Source of the DNA: Ensifer adhaerens
GTDB lineage: Bacteria > Pseudomonadota > Alphaproteobacteria > Rhizobiales > Rhizobiaceae
DNA: 64,000 nt
NCBI RefSeq assembly: GCF_013283195.1
Contig: NZ_JABEKT010000001.1
Span: 186,001 to 250,000, forward strand
Reading direction: 5' to 3'
Part shown: positions 27,331 to 36,478 of the stretch, in pieces
Layout of the letters: the number at the start of each line of letters is the position of its first letter
Position numbering within the stretch: the first letter of the stretch is position 1
The notes under the pieces: model-generated
Database searches by the model: none
The model's input: the letters and a program-made list of their open reading frames with translations, nothing else
Told to the model about the DNA's origin: nothing
Program-made: the position numbers and the translations under genes

Positions 27331-28014
27331 TCACGGAACGATCTTGTAGCCGCCGTTCTCTGTCACCAAAATCTCGGCATTGGAAGGGTCGCGCTCGATT
27401 TTCTGGCGAAGCCGGTAGACATGCGTTTCGAGCGTGTGCGTCGTCACGCCGGAATTGTAGCCCCAGACTTCCTCGAGCAGCACGTCGCGCGTCACCACTT
27501 TCTGGTCGGCACGATAGAGGTAGCGGATGATCGCCGCTTCCTTTTCGGTCAGCCGGATCTTCTGGCCGTTTTCGAGCGTCAGCAGCTTCTGGCTGGGCTT
27601 GAACGTATAGGGACCGACGCTGAACGTCGCATCTTCGCTCTGCTCGTGCTGGCGTAGCTGCGCGCGGATGCGCGCGAGCAGGACGGCGAAGCGGAATGGC
27701 TTGGTGACATAATCGTTGGCACCGGCTTCGAGACCCAGGATCGTATCGGAATCGGTATCGTGGCCGGTAAGCATGATGATCGGCGCCTTGAAGCCACCCT
27801 TGCGCAGGAGTTTGACCGCCTCACGCCCATCCATGTCGGGCAGCCCGACATCCATGATCAACAGGTCGACCTGCTGGGCGCGCGCCGCCTGTATACCCTT
27901 GCCGGCAGAGGCTTCCTGGAGAAGATCGAACTCTTCGTAGAGCGAAAGCTGCTCGACCAACGTTTCGCGCAGGTCATTGTCGTCATCGACAAGAAGAATG
28001 GTACGGGTCGCCAT
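27331..28014 (-). CDS. OmpR-family response regulator, CenR/OtpR-like
   Basis: 227 residues from ATG 28014 (MATRTILLVDDDNDLRETLV). Receiver domain with acidic pocket DDD, the phosphorylated Asp in LLIMDVGLPDMDG near residue 53, MLTGHD and NDYVTKPF. Winged-helix domain from about 125 with LTEKEAAIIRYLYRADQKVVTRDVLLEEVWGY and VYRLRQKIERD. The sequence recalls CenR (Caulobacter) and OtpR (Brucella), which govern cell-envelope growth; that assignment is from memory. No cognate kinase is nearby. A 140-base spacer divergent to the L,D-transpeptidase gene fits an envelope role. Confidence 0.85.
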   Translation of the reverse strand: MATRTILLVDDDNDLRETLVEQLSLYEEFDLLQEASAGKGIQAARAQQVDLLIMDVGLPDMDGREAVKLLRKGGFKAPIIMLTGHDTDSDTILGLEAGANDYVTKPFRFAVLLARIRAQLRQHEQSEDATFSVGPYTFKPSQKLLTLENGQKIRLTEKEAAIIRYLYRADQKVVTRDVLLEEVWGYNSGVTTHTLETHVYRLRQKIERDPSNAEILVTENGGYKIVP

Positions 28015-28157
28015 GGGACAATTCCTGTTTGCTTCCGGTTTCAAACTAGCTCAAATGCCCGTGTTGGCAAGCGAACCGGTTTTGGAACCGCGTTATATAT
28101 GCAACCGTGCTTATGGTGCCCGCCAAATCACGGACAATTCAAAAATCTGTGAGAGAG

Positions 28158-28706
28158 ATGCGCAAGAAAACGTCGGGAAGAAGGCCAGTCAAATCCGTCA
28201 TCACCGTCCGACCTGCCCCGCTTGATCGCAGGCGTGCACTGGTTACCTTCGATGGCCGCACGGAGCAAGCCGCCATCGGCCACAGCGGCATCACCAGCCG
28301 CAAGCGCGAGGGCGACGGCGCGACGCCACGCGCAGCGATGAAGCTCGTCGGCGGCTATGTCAGGCGCGACAGGATCGCGCTGCCGCCGACGTCACTGCCG
28401 ACAATAGCAACGCGCCAGGGAATGCTCTGGTGCGATGCTCCCGATCATGCCCGCTACAATCGCCCGGCCAAGGCGCCGTTCGCGCCGAGCCACGAGGAGA
28501 TGATGCGTGACAATGGGCTCTATGACGTCTGCCTGGCGATGGATTGGAACATGACCAGCCGCCGCCGTCATGCCGGGTCGGCGATCTTCTTTCACCTCAT
28601 CCGTCCCGGCTACGAGCCGACCCAGGGCTGTGTCGCCATCAGCCTGGCTTCCATGCGCCGGTTGATCCCGCACCTGCGTCGCGGCACCATCGTCAAGGTT
28701 CTGTAA
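28158..28706 (+). CDS. L,D-transpeptidase (YkuD fold) family protein
   Basis: 182 residues from ATG 28158 with GAGAGAG directly before it. The catalytic region near residues 140-165 reads HAGSAIFFHLIRPGYEPTQGCVAISLASM: an upstream His and the SxGC-like TQGCVAIS cysteine of YkuD domains. Earlier parts (LGHSGITSRKREGDGATP) also match the family's L,D-transpeptidase catalytic domain. A signal peptide is not clear; the N-terminus is basic. Members cross-link peptidoglycan or attach proteins to it; the substrate here is unknown. Confidence 0.83.
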   Translation: MRKKTSGRRPVKSVITVRPAPLDRRRALVTFDGRTEQAAIGHSGITSRKREGDGATPRAAMKLVGGYVRRDRIALPPTSLPTIATRQGMLWCDAPDHARYNRPAKAPFAPSHEEMMRDNGLYDVCLAMDWNMTSRRRHAGSAIFFHLIRPGYEPTQGCVAISLASMRRLIPHLRRGTIVKVL

Positions 28707-28859
28707 CCCTTCCGCATCTGCGCCAATATGCCCCCATATCGGCGTTCGACATGAGAATTCGGAAAGCATAACCCGAACGAGAAATCTCGCCGCGCACAAC
28801 CATAAACACTTCCGCAAGCTCTGACATCTATGTAGCCACAAGCAAGATTTGCAGGGCGA

Positions 28860-29519
28860 GTGCAGCCGATGCTGACGACGATGGCCAAAGCGATACCGGT
28901 GACCGATGGACGCTTCTTCGGGATAGGGGAGGTTCGCGATCTCGCGGACGGCCCCTTGCAAGGGTCCGATATTGCGCGGCTGCTCGACTGGGTCGAATCC
29001 TATCTGATGAACAGTCATCCCGATCTCGGACGAGCCGGCGCCGTCTGCCCCTTTACCCGCCAGGCCGCCAAGATCGATACGGTTCGCCTCGCGATTTCCC
29101 GCGCGCGCCCCGGTGACGAAGACGACGCTTTCGCCCTTATCCGTGGTGCGTTCGGCGCGCTTGAAGCCATCCCCTGCAAGCCCGCGATGAAGCATTTCCG
29201 CACCGTCATCGTCGGCTTTCCGGATTGCGCCGATCAGGACGGGATCGCGATGTTGAAGCGGATCCAGCGGCGGCACCGGTTCTACTCGCTCGCGCGCGCC
29301 CGGATGATCGGCATGATGCATGCAGGTTCCGAGGATCGCGGCCTGTGGAATCCGGACTTCCGGCCGCTGCGCTCGCCGATGCCGGTTCTGGCGATCCGGC
29401 ATCTGGTCGAAAACGACGCCCCGTTTGCCGCGCTCCATCCCGCTCTCATGGTTGCCTATCTCGCCCGTTTCCCGATCAAGGGAACGCGGCGGCTCGTCAA
29501 TCACTTCCGAAGCCGCTGA
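28860..29519 (+). CDS. DUF6875-like protein of unknown function
   Basis: 219 residues from GTG 28860; ATGs at 28869 and 28881 are alternatives and the ribosome-binding site (GCAGGGCGAG) does not decide. Features: DIARLLDWVESYLMNSHPDLGRAGAVCPFTRQAAKIDTVRLAI with a conserved-looking CPF, VIVGFPDCADQDGIAML, and RFYSLARARMIGMMHAGSEDRGLWNP. A terminal LVENDAPFAALHPALMVAYL resembles DUF6875-type proteins; the assignment is tentative. No membrane segment. Stops three bases before the BioF2-like gene, so the two form a coupled pair. Confidence 0.65.
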   Translation: MQPMLTTMAKAIPVTDGRFFGIGEVRDLADGPLQGSDIARLLDWVESYLMNSHPDLGRAGAVCPFTRQAAKIDTVRLAISRARPGDEDDAFALIRGAFGALEAIPCKPAMKHFRTVIVGFPDCADQDGIAMLKRIQRRHRFYSLARARMIGMMHAGSEDRGLWNPDFRPLRSPMPVLAIRHLVENDAPFAALHPALMVAYLARFPIKGTRRLVNHFRSR

Positions 29520-29522
29520 GCC

Positions 29523-30737
29523 ATGCCCGGCCGAGCGACGTCGCCGATCGCCGAGACAATCGAACGGAGTCCGATCCTCGGCCGTTTGGGAGACGACCTT
29601 GAAATCAGCGTCGTCACAAGCCTCGAAGGCTTCATGGCCTTGCAGGGGGACTGGGACGATCTGTTCGAGCGAGCGGCAGCACCTCAGCAGGTCTTCCAGC
29701 GCCATATCTTCCTGCGCTACTGGACACGGCACTATCTCGACGCAAAGACGCAGCTCTCTATTCTCACCGGCCGTATCGACGGACGCCTTGTCACCGTCTG
29801 GCCGCTGGTGCGTCGTCGCGAGCTCGGCATCGACACGCTCGGCTTCATGGGCGCGCCGGTGGCGCAGTTCGGCGACGTGCTCGTCGAAGCCGGCGATACC
29901 GGACACGCCTTGCTCGAAGCCGGCTGGAATGCCGTGGAAGCGCTCGGTGCCGACATGTTCTGGGCCCGCCGGGTGCGGTCAGACGCCGCCCTCTGCGGAT
30001 CAGCCATCGCGGTCGGCGCGTGCCTGCCCGGCGACGTGCAGGCGCCGTTCGCATGCCTGTCGCGTCGGGTGACGGCCGATGGTCCGGGCATCGCCTATTC
30101 CGCGCGCGAGCGATCGAACTACCGGCGCCGATTGCGAAGGCTCCGCGAACGCGGCGACATCGGCTTCTCCGAGCCCGGTTCGGGCCCGGCAGCCGAGGCA
30201 GCGGTCACGACCGCAATCGCCATCAAGAAAAACTGGCTGCTCGAAAACGCGATCCTGTCGCCGACCGTCATGGACACCCGCTTCCAGGCGTTCTTCGAAG
30301 ATCTTGCCGGCGATCTCGCGACGGGCCTGCACGTCTCGGCAATCACCCGCGACGGGAGAGCGATCGGCGTCGACCTGTCCTTCGACTGCAAGGGCCACAC
30401 CTTCGGCCACGTGCTGGCAACCGACCCTGGCTACGAGCGCGAGGGCCTCGGACGGTTGCTCATCCACCGAACATTCGCGGCGGCCGCCCACCGTGGCAAC
30501 ACGATCTTTGATCTGCTGGCGCCGGCGGACTGCTACAAGATGCAGCATGCCGACGGGCTTGTGGCCATCAAGGACTATGCCTTCGCATATTCCTGGCGCG
30601 GCCGGTTGCTGCGCGCGCTCGTCCTGGCGCGACTGCAACCGATGGCCAAGGCCTTGGCAAGGCGCCTGCCGGCCGCCCTGGTGCAAAAGCTTGTGATGCG
30701 AAAGATCCGAGCCGGGCAGTCTTCTCAGCCCAGCTGA
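29523..30737 (+). CDS. BioF2-like (Acetyltransf_6) GNAT protein
   Basis: 404 residues. Two GNAT-like halves: residues 25-200 hold DDLFERAAAPQQVFQRHIFLRYWTRHY and GRLVTVWPLVRRRELGI. Residues 210-370 hold SNYRRRLRRLRERGDIGF, AIGVDLSFDCKGHTFGHVLATDPGYEREGLGRLLIHRTF and the closing ADCYKMQHADG. This is the FemAB-related 'BioF2-like/CelD' family, often found in polysaccharide or lipid loci, with unknown acceptor. Immediately behind the DUF6875-like gene. The 3' end overlaps the convergent sixA by 13 bases. Confidence 0.82.
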   Translation: MPGRATSPIAETIERSPILGRLGDDLEISVVTSLEGFMALQGDWDDLFERAAAPQQVFQRHIFLRYWTRHYLDAKTQLSILTGRIDGRLVTVWPLVRRRELGIDTLGFMGAPVAQFGDVLVEAGDTGHALLEAGWNAVEALGADMFWARRVRSDAALCGSAIAVGACLPGDVQAPFACLSRRVTADGPGIAYSARERSNYRRRLRRLRERGDIGFSEPGSGPAAEAAVTTAIAIKKNWLLENAILSPTVMDTRFQAFFEDLAGDLATGLHVSAITRDGRAIGVDLSFDCKGHTFGHVLATDPGYEREGLGRLLIHRTFAAAAHRGNTIFDLLAPADCYKMQHADGLVAIKDYAFAYSWRGRLLRALVLARLQPMAKALARRLPAALVQKLVMRKIRAGQSSQPS

Positions 30738-31261
30738 CGCGGCGTGACAAAATCGACGAGACGACACCCGCCTGCAGCCAGGTCCTCCCAGCTGGAGCCG
30801 TCGAACTCGAACACGGCAAGCGCCGCCGTCGGAAATTTCTGCTGCATGCGCGCAAGCGCTTCTTGCCTACCCGAACCGGCAAGCTGAAGGGCGAGATCCT
30901 CCATGCCCGGATTATGCCCGACGACAAGCAGGTTGCGGATGGCCGGGTCGACCGCACGAATGGTGGCCACAATGGCCGTTGCTGCAACTTCGTAGATGTC
31001 GCGTGTCTCACGGGCAGGGATTGGCGGCGGCAGGATACCCTTGACCAGCGTCCAGGTTTCCCGAGCCCGCCGCGCCGTGGAAACGATCGCCAGTCCGGGG
31101 ATCAACCCTTTTCGCTCCATGTAGGCGCCGACCAGCGGCGCCGCCTTGCGGCCGCGCTCGCCAAGCGGTCGATCATGGTCAGGAACACCTTCGGGCCAGG
31201 CAGACTTGGCGTGGCGCAACAGCATCAGGCGGTATGTCTGCGTCCTGTGATCCCTGGCCAT
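30725..31261 (-). CDS. SixA-type histidine phosphatase
   Basis: 178 residues from ATG 31261, with GGGAGG upstream. The RHG motif LMLLRHAKSAWPEG near residue 13, STARRARETW near 62, and the second histidine in LLVVGHNPGMEDLA near 115 define the branch 1 histidine phosphatase superfamily. In E. coli, SixA dephosphorylates a phosphohistidine of a phosphorelay; the target here is not known. No phosphorelay kinase lies adjacent. Confidence 0.9.
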   Translation of the reverse strand: MARDHRTQTYRLMLLRHAKSAWPEGVPDHDRPLGERGRKAAPLVGAYMERKGLIPGLAIVSTARRARETWTLVKGILPPPIPARETRDIYEVAATAIVATIRAVDPAIRNLLVVGHNPGMEDLALQLAGSGRQEALARMQQKFPTAALAVFEFDGSSWEDLAAGGCRLVDFVTPRQLG

Positions 31262-31356
31262 TACGTCCTCCCTCGCAACGACGTGCGATCCTCACTGACA
31301 GGTATCGGGTTATTCTGGCATCGCACCGCCATTTTGTCCCGGCAAGAGTGGACCAT

Positions 31357-31382
31357 AAAAAAGGCCGCCCCGAAGGGCGGCC
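31357..31382 (-). terminator. Intrinsic terminator of leuC
   Basis: On the minus strand GGCCGCCC-TTCG-GGGCGGCC is followed by six T. Lies 68 bases after the leuC stop. Confidence 0.92.
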
Positions 31383-31449
31383 ATCAACGCCGGAAAAGCT
31401 CAAGAACCGGCTTATGTCCACGCGCGCGGGATTATTTCCGCGCGCCTGA

Positions 31450-32859
31450 TCATTTCCACTCGCGAATGTCGACGAAATGTCCGGCGACCGCAGCGGCTGC
31501 CGCCATTGCCGGCGACACCAGGTGCGTGCGTCCCTTGAAGCCCTGACGTCCTTCGAAGTTGCGGTTGGAGGTCGAGGCGCAACGCTCGCCCGGCTTCAGC
31601 CGGTCGTCGTTCATCGCCAGGCACATGGAGCAGCCCGGCTCGCGCCAGTCGAAGCCGGCTTCGCGGAAGATCTTGTCGAGGCCTTCGGCTTCCGCCTGCT
31701 CCTTGACGAGGCCGGAGCCCGGGACGATCATCGCCGAAACCGTCGACGCGACCTTGCGGCCCTCGACGACGGCGGCAACGGCGCGCAGGTCCTCGATGCG
31801 ACCGTTGGTGCACGAGCCGATGAAGACGCGGTCGATCGCTATGTCGGTGATCTTGGTGCCGGGCTTCAGGCCCATATAGTCGAGCGCGCGCCACTTGGAG
31901 GTGCGCTTGTTTTCTTCCGGGATTTCATCCGGGTTCGGGACGATGCCCTGAACCGAAATGACGTCCTCGGGCGACGAACCCCAGGAGACGATCGGCGGCA
32001 GATTGGCCGCGTCGAGCACGACGACGCGATCGAAGTGTGCGCCCTCGTCCGTGTGCAGCGTCTTCCAATAGTCGATCGCCATCTCCAGCGCCTTGCCCTT
32101 CGGCGCGCGCGGCTTGTCCTTGATGTATTCGAAGGTCGTTTCATCAGGCGCGATCAGGCCGGCGCGGGCGCCGCCTTCGATCGTCATGTTGCAGATGGTC
32201 ATGCGACCTTCCATCGACAGCGCGCGGATGGCTTCGCCGGCAAACTCGATGACGTGGCCGGTGCCGCCGGCAGTGCCGATTTCGCCGATGATGGCAAGGA
32301 TGATGTCCTTGGCGGTGACGCCAGGCGGCAGCTGGCCGTCGACACGCACCAGCATGTTCTTGGCCTTCTGCTGGATCAGCGTCTGGGTCGCCAGCACGTG
32401 CTCCACTTCGGACGTGCCGATGCCGTGTGCCAGCGCACCGAAGGCGCCGTGCGTCGAGGTGTGGCTATCGCCGCAGACGATGGTCATGCCGGGCAGCGTA
32501 AAGCCCTGCTCGGGGCCGACGATATGCACGATGCCCTGACGCTTGTCGTTTTCGGAGTAGTATTCAACCCCGAACTCGGCCGCATTGGTGGCGAGCGCCT
32601 CGACCTGAATGCGGCTTTCCTCATTCTTGATGCCGAGGTGGCGGTCCGGCGAAGTCGGCACGTTGTGGTCGACGACGGCAAGCGTCTTTTCCGGAGCACG
32701 GACCTTGCGGCCGGCCATGCGCAGACCTTCGAAAGCCTGCGGGCTCGTCACCTCGTGAACGAGATGACGATCGATGTAGAGAAGACAGGTTCCATCGTCC
32801 TGGCTATTGACCAGGTGGTCGTCCCAGATCTTGTCATAGAGAGTACGCGGTGCGCTCAT
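31450..32859 (-). CDS. leuC: 3-isopropylmalate dehydratase large subunit
   Basis: 469 residues from ATG 32859. Aconitase-family large subunit: [52 protein letters not shown] near residue 130, [19 protein letters not shown] and [14 protein letters not shown] supply the [4Fe-4S] cysteines, and NRNFEGRQG near the end. Works with LeuD (8727-9332) in leucine synthesis. Preceded by a roughly 240-base leader region and followed by a strong terminator, so probably monocistronic. Confidence 0.97.
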   Translation of the reverse strand: MSAPRTLYDKIWDDHLVNSQDDGTCLLYIDRHLVHEVTSPQAFEGLRMAGRKVRAPEKTLAVVDHNVPTSPDRHLGIKNEESRIQVEALATNAAEFGVEYYSENDKRQGIVHIVGPEQGFTLPGMTIVCGDSHTSTHGAFGALAHGIGTSEVEHVLATQTLIQQKAKNMLVRVDGQLPPGVTAKDIILAIIGEIGTAGGTGHVIEFAGEAIRALSMEGRMTICNMTIEGGARAGLIAPDETTFEYIKDKPRAPKGKALEMAIDYWKTLHTDEGAHFDRVVVLDAANLPPIVSWGSSPEDVISVQGIVPNPDEIPEENKRTSKWRALDYMGLKPGTKITDIAIDRVFIGSCTNGRIEDLRAVAAVVEGRKVASTVSAMIVPGSGLVKEQAEAEGLDKIFREAGFDWREPGCSMCLAMNDDRLKPGERCASTSNRNFEGRQGFKGRTHLVSPAMAAAAAVAGHFVDIREWK

Positions 32860-32934
32860 GGCGATATATCCATCGAATTTTCGTAAAGAAGGGAAAGGCC
32901 GGCAGCAGGGCGGCCGGAAACGCTGATCAAGGGA

Positions 32935-33063
32935 TCAGGATAGGAGGCTTGTCAGCGCCCCGGATACGCGCGCGAAAAAGCGTGCCGGCAGACGCTTGTG
33001 GTCCTGCAGCACGACGATTTTCTGCTCTCGACATCCGAACTTGGATTCCATGAGGCCGTACAT
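32935..33063 (-). CDS. Possible 42-residue ORF in the leuC leader
   Basis: Open frame from ATG 33063 (or 33051) to a TGA at 32935: MYGLMESKFGCREQKIVVL... ending GALTSLLS. It stops 75 bases before leuC. No good ribosome-binding site and no known family. It could be an unannotated small protein or a regulatory leader peptide (two adjacent Leu codons near its end), but evidence is weak. Confidence 0.25.
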   Translation of the reverse strand: MYGLMESKFGCREQKIVVLQDHKRLPARFFARVSGALTSLLS

Positions 33064-33102
33064 ATCAATTTTTTGACACTTCGGCAATCGGTGGAAGCGG
33101 CC

Positions 33103-33924
33103 TCAACGCTGCTCGGCGCGTCGCAAACGCCGCTCGACCCCCCTCAGGCCCAACGACAGGCCGATGGTGAGGACCAGGTAGACATAGGCAACGATCGAAT
33201 AGGTCTCGAAGAAGCGGAAGGAACCGGAAGCGTAGACCTTGCCCATCTGGGTGATGTCGGCAACGCCGAGCACCGAGACCAGCGATGAGTCCTTGACCAT
33301 GGCGACGAAATCGTTGCCGAGCGGCGGCAGGATCACGCGGATTGCCTGCGGAAAGATCACCAGGCGAAACCGCTGGTAGCGCGTCAGGCCCAACGCCTTG
33401 GCCGCCTCGACCTGTCCCTTGTCGACGGAGAGGATGCCGGCCCGAAACACTTCCGCGATGAAGGCGGAATAGCCGATCATCAGCGCCATGATCGCCCGCC
33501 ACATCAGCGAAATGTCGCGCACCACCACCGGCTCCATCCAGCCGGCCGAAATCAGCGGCGCGGTGATGAAATTCGCGACCACGACGAGCGCCGGCGCGCC
33601 GACGAAGGCGATGTAGAACAGGAGGACAAGGATCGGCACGCCGCGAATGACTTCGGTGTAGAAGCGTGCGATCTGGCGAAGGGCCGCATGCTCCGACAGC
33701 GCCATCAGTGCGATGCCGAGGCCGAGCGTCGTCGCCAGCACGAAGCCCATCAGGGTCACGAAAACGGTGACGCCGATGCCCTTGAGGACGACATTGAAGA
33801 CCTCGGTATAGATATCATTGGTGACGATAACGGCGGCGAGCGCCACGGCAATCACCAGAAGGGCGACCAGCCACCAGGGATAGTCGCCCTTTGCGGACAT
33901 GTCAGAAGAATTTGGGGAGGCCAT
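33103..33924 (-). CDS. Polar amino-acid ABC transporter permease
   Basis: 273 residues. His/Glu/Gln/Arg-family permease: five or so membrane helices starting at residue 17 (WWLVALLVIAVALAAVIV), TVFVTLMGFVLATTLGLGIAL, IRGVPILVLLFYIAF, and the EAA loop VEAAKALGLTRYQRFRLVIFPQAIRVILPPLGNDFVAMVKDSSLVSVLG. An inner-membrane channel for a polar or basic amino acid. Nine bases behind the binding-protein gene. No ATPase gene follows, so an ATPase from elsewhere must be shared. Confidence 0.93.
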   Translation of the reverse strand: MASPNSSDMSAKGDYPWWLVALLVIAVALAAVIVTNDIYTEVFNVVLKGIGVTVFVTLMGFVLATTLGLGIALMALSEHAALRQIARFYTEVIRGVPILVLLFYIAFVGAPALVVVANFITAPLISAGWMEPVVVRDISLMWRAIMALMIGYSAFIAEVFRAGILSVDKGQVEAAKALGLTRYQRFRLVIFPQAIRVILPPLGNDFVAMVKDSSLVSVLGVADITQMGKVYASGSFRFFETYSIVAYVYLVLTIGLSLGLRGVERRLRRAEQR

Positions 33925-33933
33925 TGCCTGCGA

Positions 33934-34743
33934 TCAGCCGCCCATCTTGTAGTCGAGGAACCACTTCTTGTCCAAGGCGTCGAAGGTTCCGTCCGCCTTC
34001 AGCGCCTTGATCGCGGCGTTGATCGGAGCGACCAGATCGGAACCCTTCGGGTAGATGAAGCCGAAATCCTCAGTGCCGAGCGGGCCGCCGACGACCTTCA
34101 GCTTGCCTTCCGACGAATCGACATAGCCCTTGGCGGCAACGCTGTCGGTGAGAACGACGTCGACGTCCCCGGCCTTCAATGCCTGCACGGTCGCACCGAA
34201 GGTTTCGAACAGCTTGACGCGCGGGTTCTGCTCGTTGCCATCGAGCATTTCGTAGACGGCGGTGTAGAACGGCGAGGTGCCCGGCTGCGCACCAACCAGG
34301 CCGTCGGCAAAGGCGCCGAAGCTCTTGCCGTCGTTAAAGCGGGCCTCGTCGCCGCGTACCAGCATGAACTGCTGCGAGCGCATATAAGGGTCGGAGAAGT
34401 CGACCTTCTCCTTGCGGTCGTCCTTGATGGTGATGCCGGTCATGCCGATCTGGTACTGGCCGTCATGAACCGCCTGGATCATCGCATCCCAGCTGGTGTT
34501 CTGATATTCGACCTTGAAATTGAGACGCTTGGCGATCTCGTTCATCGCGTCATATTCCCAGCCGATCGCCTCGCCGGTCTTCGGATCGACGAACTGCAGC
34601 GGCGGATAGGCGTTTTCCGTGACGACGACAACCGTCTTGCCGCCGAGATCCGGCAGGTCGCTGGCGAAAGCCGACGCAGAAAAAGCAAATGGAACGGCAA
34701 GTGCGGCTGCGATGCCCGCAAGCACATGGCGACGGATTGTCAT
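33934..34743 (-). CDS. Amino-acid ABC transporter periplasmic binding protein
   Basis: 269 residues with a signal peptide (MTIRRHVLAGIAAALAVPFAFSASAFA). Bacterial solute-binding family 3: VVTENAYPPLQFVDPKTGEAIGWEYDAMNEIAKRLNFKVEY, IQAVHDGQYQIGMTGITIKDDRKEKVDFSDPYM, and ALKAGDVDVVLTDSVAAKGY. The ligand is probably a polar or charged amino acid. Operon with the downstream permease. Confidence 0.93.
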   Translation of the reverse strand: MTIRRHVLAGIAAALAVPFAFSASAFASDLPDLGGKTVVVVTENAYPPLQFVDPKTGEAIGWEYDAMNEIAKRLNFKVEYQNTSWDAMIQAVHDGQYQIGMTGITIKDDRKEKVDFSDPYMRSQQFMLVRGDEARFNDGKSFGAFADGLVGAQPGTSPFYTAVYEMLDGNEQNPRVKLFETFGATVQALKAGDVDVVLTDSVAAKGYVDSSEGKLKVVGGPLGTEDFGFIYPKGSDLVAPINAAIKALKADGTFDALDKKWFLDYKMGG

Positions 34744-34814
34744 TGGAAGAACTCCCGAAAAGTGTGGCAGCGAAAAATGTCACGGATTGTGGAGAAAAGA
34801 CAAGCGCATAGTAC

Positions 34815-34847
34815 CAAAAAAGAAAGGCGGCCCAAGGCCGCCTTTCC
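34815..34847 (-). terminator. Intrinsic terminator of rplS
   Basis: On the minus strand AAAGGCGGCC-TTG-GGCCGCCTTT is followed by CTTTTTT. Begins 23 bases after the rplS stop. Confidence 0.92.
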
Positions 34848-34870
34848 AACAATCCGAAAGGATTGAAATC

Positions 34871-35407
34871 TTATTCCGCTGCAGCTTCTGCTGCCTTGGC
34901 GGCTTCTGCTGCTGCCTTGGCTTCTGCGGCTTCGGCTGCTGCCTTTTCGGCGGCCAGAGCCTGAGCTGCTGCGATCTTTTCAGCTTCGATACGTGCCTTT
35001 TCCTCGGCAACGGCCTGGCGCTCGGCGTCGTTCAGCTTGCGAGCGCGCGTACCGGTGTTTTCAACGATACGAGCCGACTTGCCGCGACGATCGCGCAGGT
35101 AGTAAAGCTTGGCGCGACGGACCTTACCGCGGCGAACCACTTCAACGCTCTCGACGAGCGGCGAGTAAACCGGGAATACGCGCTCGACGCCTTCGCCGTA
35201 GGAGATCTTGCGAACGGTGAAGCTTTCGTTGATGCCGCCGCCCGAACGAGCGATGCAAACGCCTTCATAAGCCTGAACGCGGGTACGCGAGCCTTCGACA
35301 ACGCGGACGTTGACGCGCAGCGTGTCGCCTGCGGAGAAATCGGGGAGCGTGCGCTTGGCGGCAATCTTGGCGGCCTGTTCGGCTTCCAGCTGCTGGATGA
35401 TGTTCAT
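34871..35407 (-). CDS. rplS: 50S ribosomal protein L19
   Basis: 178 residues; the first 115 are a full L19 ([85 protein letters not shown]). The last 45 or more residues are an Ala/Glu/Lys-rich helix-forming tail absent from E. coli L19, as in other rhizobia. L19 sits at the subunit interface. Unlike the E. coli operon it is separated from trmD, by the TSUP gene. Confidence 0.97.
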   Translation of the reverse strand: MNIIQQLEAEQAAKIAAKRTLPDFSAGDTLRVNVRVVEGSRTRVQAYEGVCIARSGGGINESFTVRKISYGEGVERVFPVYSPLVESVEVVRRGKVRRAKLYYLRDRRGKSARIVENTGTRARKLNDAERQAVAEEKARIEAEKIAAAQALAAEKAAAEAAEAKAAAEAAKAAEAAAE

Positions 35408-35731
35408 CGGGTTAACCTTTCAAGTTCTTCTGAAACAGCCAGAGCGCTCTCGATCGACCTGTCGGACATGCCTTCAGATGTTGCCGGACCCGGCAGGAGC
35501 GAATTCACCATTCTTTGTTGGTGGTCGACGGGCAAAAACCCGAACCGGGGCGGCACTTACACGAAGAAACTCCGCTTGTCATCCCCGAAAGCCATATTTT
35601 CCGGGCCATGGAGGCGTTCGGCGCGAATTCTATCAGAGATTTCGAAAGAACGCGCATGGAAACGCAGGCGAACGCGGGCTTGCGGCCGCAAAGCCTGCGG
35701 GCTATGCCGGGCTGGGTAGTGGGGGGAGACC
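35408..35731. other. Spacer between rplS and the TSUP gene
   Basis: 324 bases between divergent genes. No stable gene, repeat or RNA was recognised. A 21-codon minus-strand frame (35404-35469) ends overlapping the rplS start codon by ATGA; no convincing promoter boxes were identified. Confidence 0.5.
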
Positions 35732-36478
35732 ATGCAGTTCTTCGAAATACTTCTGCTTTTCGTCGCCGGTTTCCTGTCGGGCATGGTCAATGCGATTGCC
35801 GGCGGGGGCACCTTCCTTACCTTCGGCGCCATGACCCTTGGCGGCTTGCCGCCGATTGTCGCCAATGCGACCTCGTCGATCATCCAGCTTCCCGGCTACA
35901 TCACCTCGGCGCTTGCCTATGCCAAGGAGATCCGCGCCGATCGCCGCCAGGCGATCCAGCTCGGCATCATCTCGGCGGTCGGTGGGCTCGCCGGCGCCGT
36001 GCTGCTGATCTCCTTGTCGAACGCCTCGTTTCGCGCGCTCGTCCCGTGGCTGCTGATCGCCGCAACGGCGATCTTCGCCGCCGGACCACTCCTGAAGCCC
36101 AAGGCGCGCATAGACGAGCATGCGATCAGTCCGGCCGGCATCGTCAGCCAGTTCGTAACCTCGATCTACGGGGGCTTCTTCGGCGCCGGCATGGGCATCA
36201 TGATGCTGGCGGTGCTCGGACTTGCCACCGGCGGCGGCTATCACCGCCTGAACGCCCTCAAGAACTTCATCTCGATCGTCATTGCCACCATCGCTATCGT
36301 CGTCTTCGCTGCAGGCGGCGTCGTGTCGTGGCTGCACGCAGCGGTCATGGTTCCTGGGGCGGCCCTGGGCGGTTACATCGGCGTCTGGGCGGCACGGCGC
36401 GTGCCGCAGGCGGTGATCCGGGCCCTGGTCGTGGCGATCGGGTTGCTGCTCGCCGCCTACTATTTCTTCACGGGTTGA
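35732..36478 (+). CDS. TSUP/TauE-SafE family permease
   Basis: 248 residues, ATG with GGGGGGAGA directly upstream. About eight membrane helices; the family opening is [43 protein letters not shown]. The repeat motif recurs as [43 protein letters not shown] members export sulfite, sulfoacetate or other organic anions; the substrate cannot be assigned. Its 3' end overlaps trmD by 19 bases (convergent). Confidence 0.9.
   Translation: MQFFEILLLFVAGFLSGMVNAIAGGGTFLTFGAMTLGGLPPIVANATSSIIQLPGYITSALAYAKEIRADRRQAIQLGIISAVGGLAGAVLLISLSNASFRALVPWLLIAATAIFAAGPLLKPKARIDEHAISPAGIVSQFVTSIYGGFFGAGMGIMMLAVLGLATGGGYHRLNALKNFISIVIATIAIVVFAAGGVVSWLHAAVMVPGAALGGYIGVWAARRVPQAVIRALVVAIGLLLAAYYFFTG

Noticed and set aside
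30725-30737. Overlap of the GNAT and sixA 3' ends as an error
   Set aside because: Thirteen-base convergent overlaps are common and both C-termini look normal.
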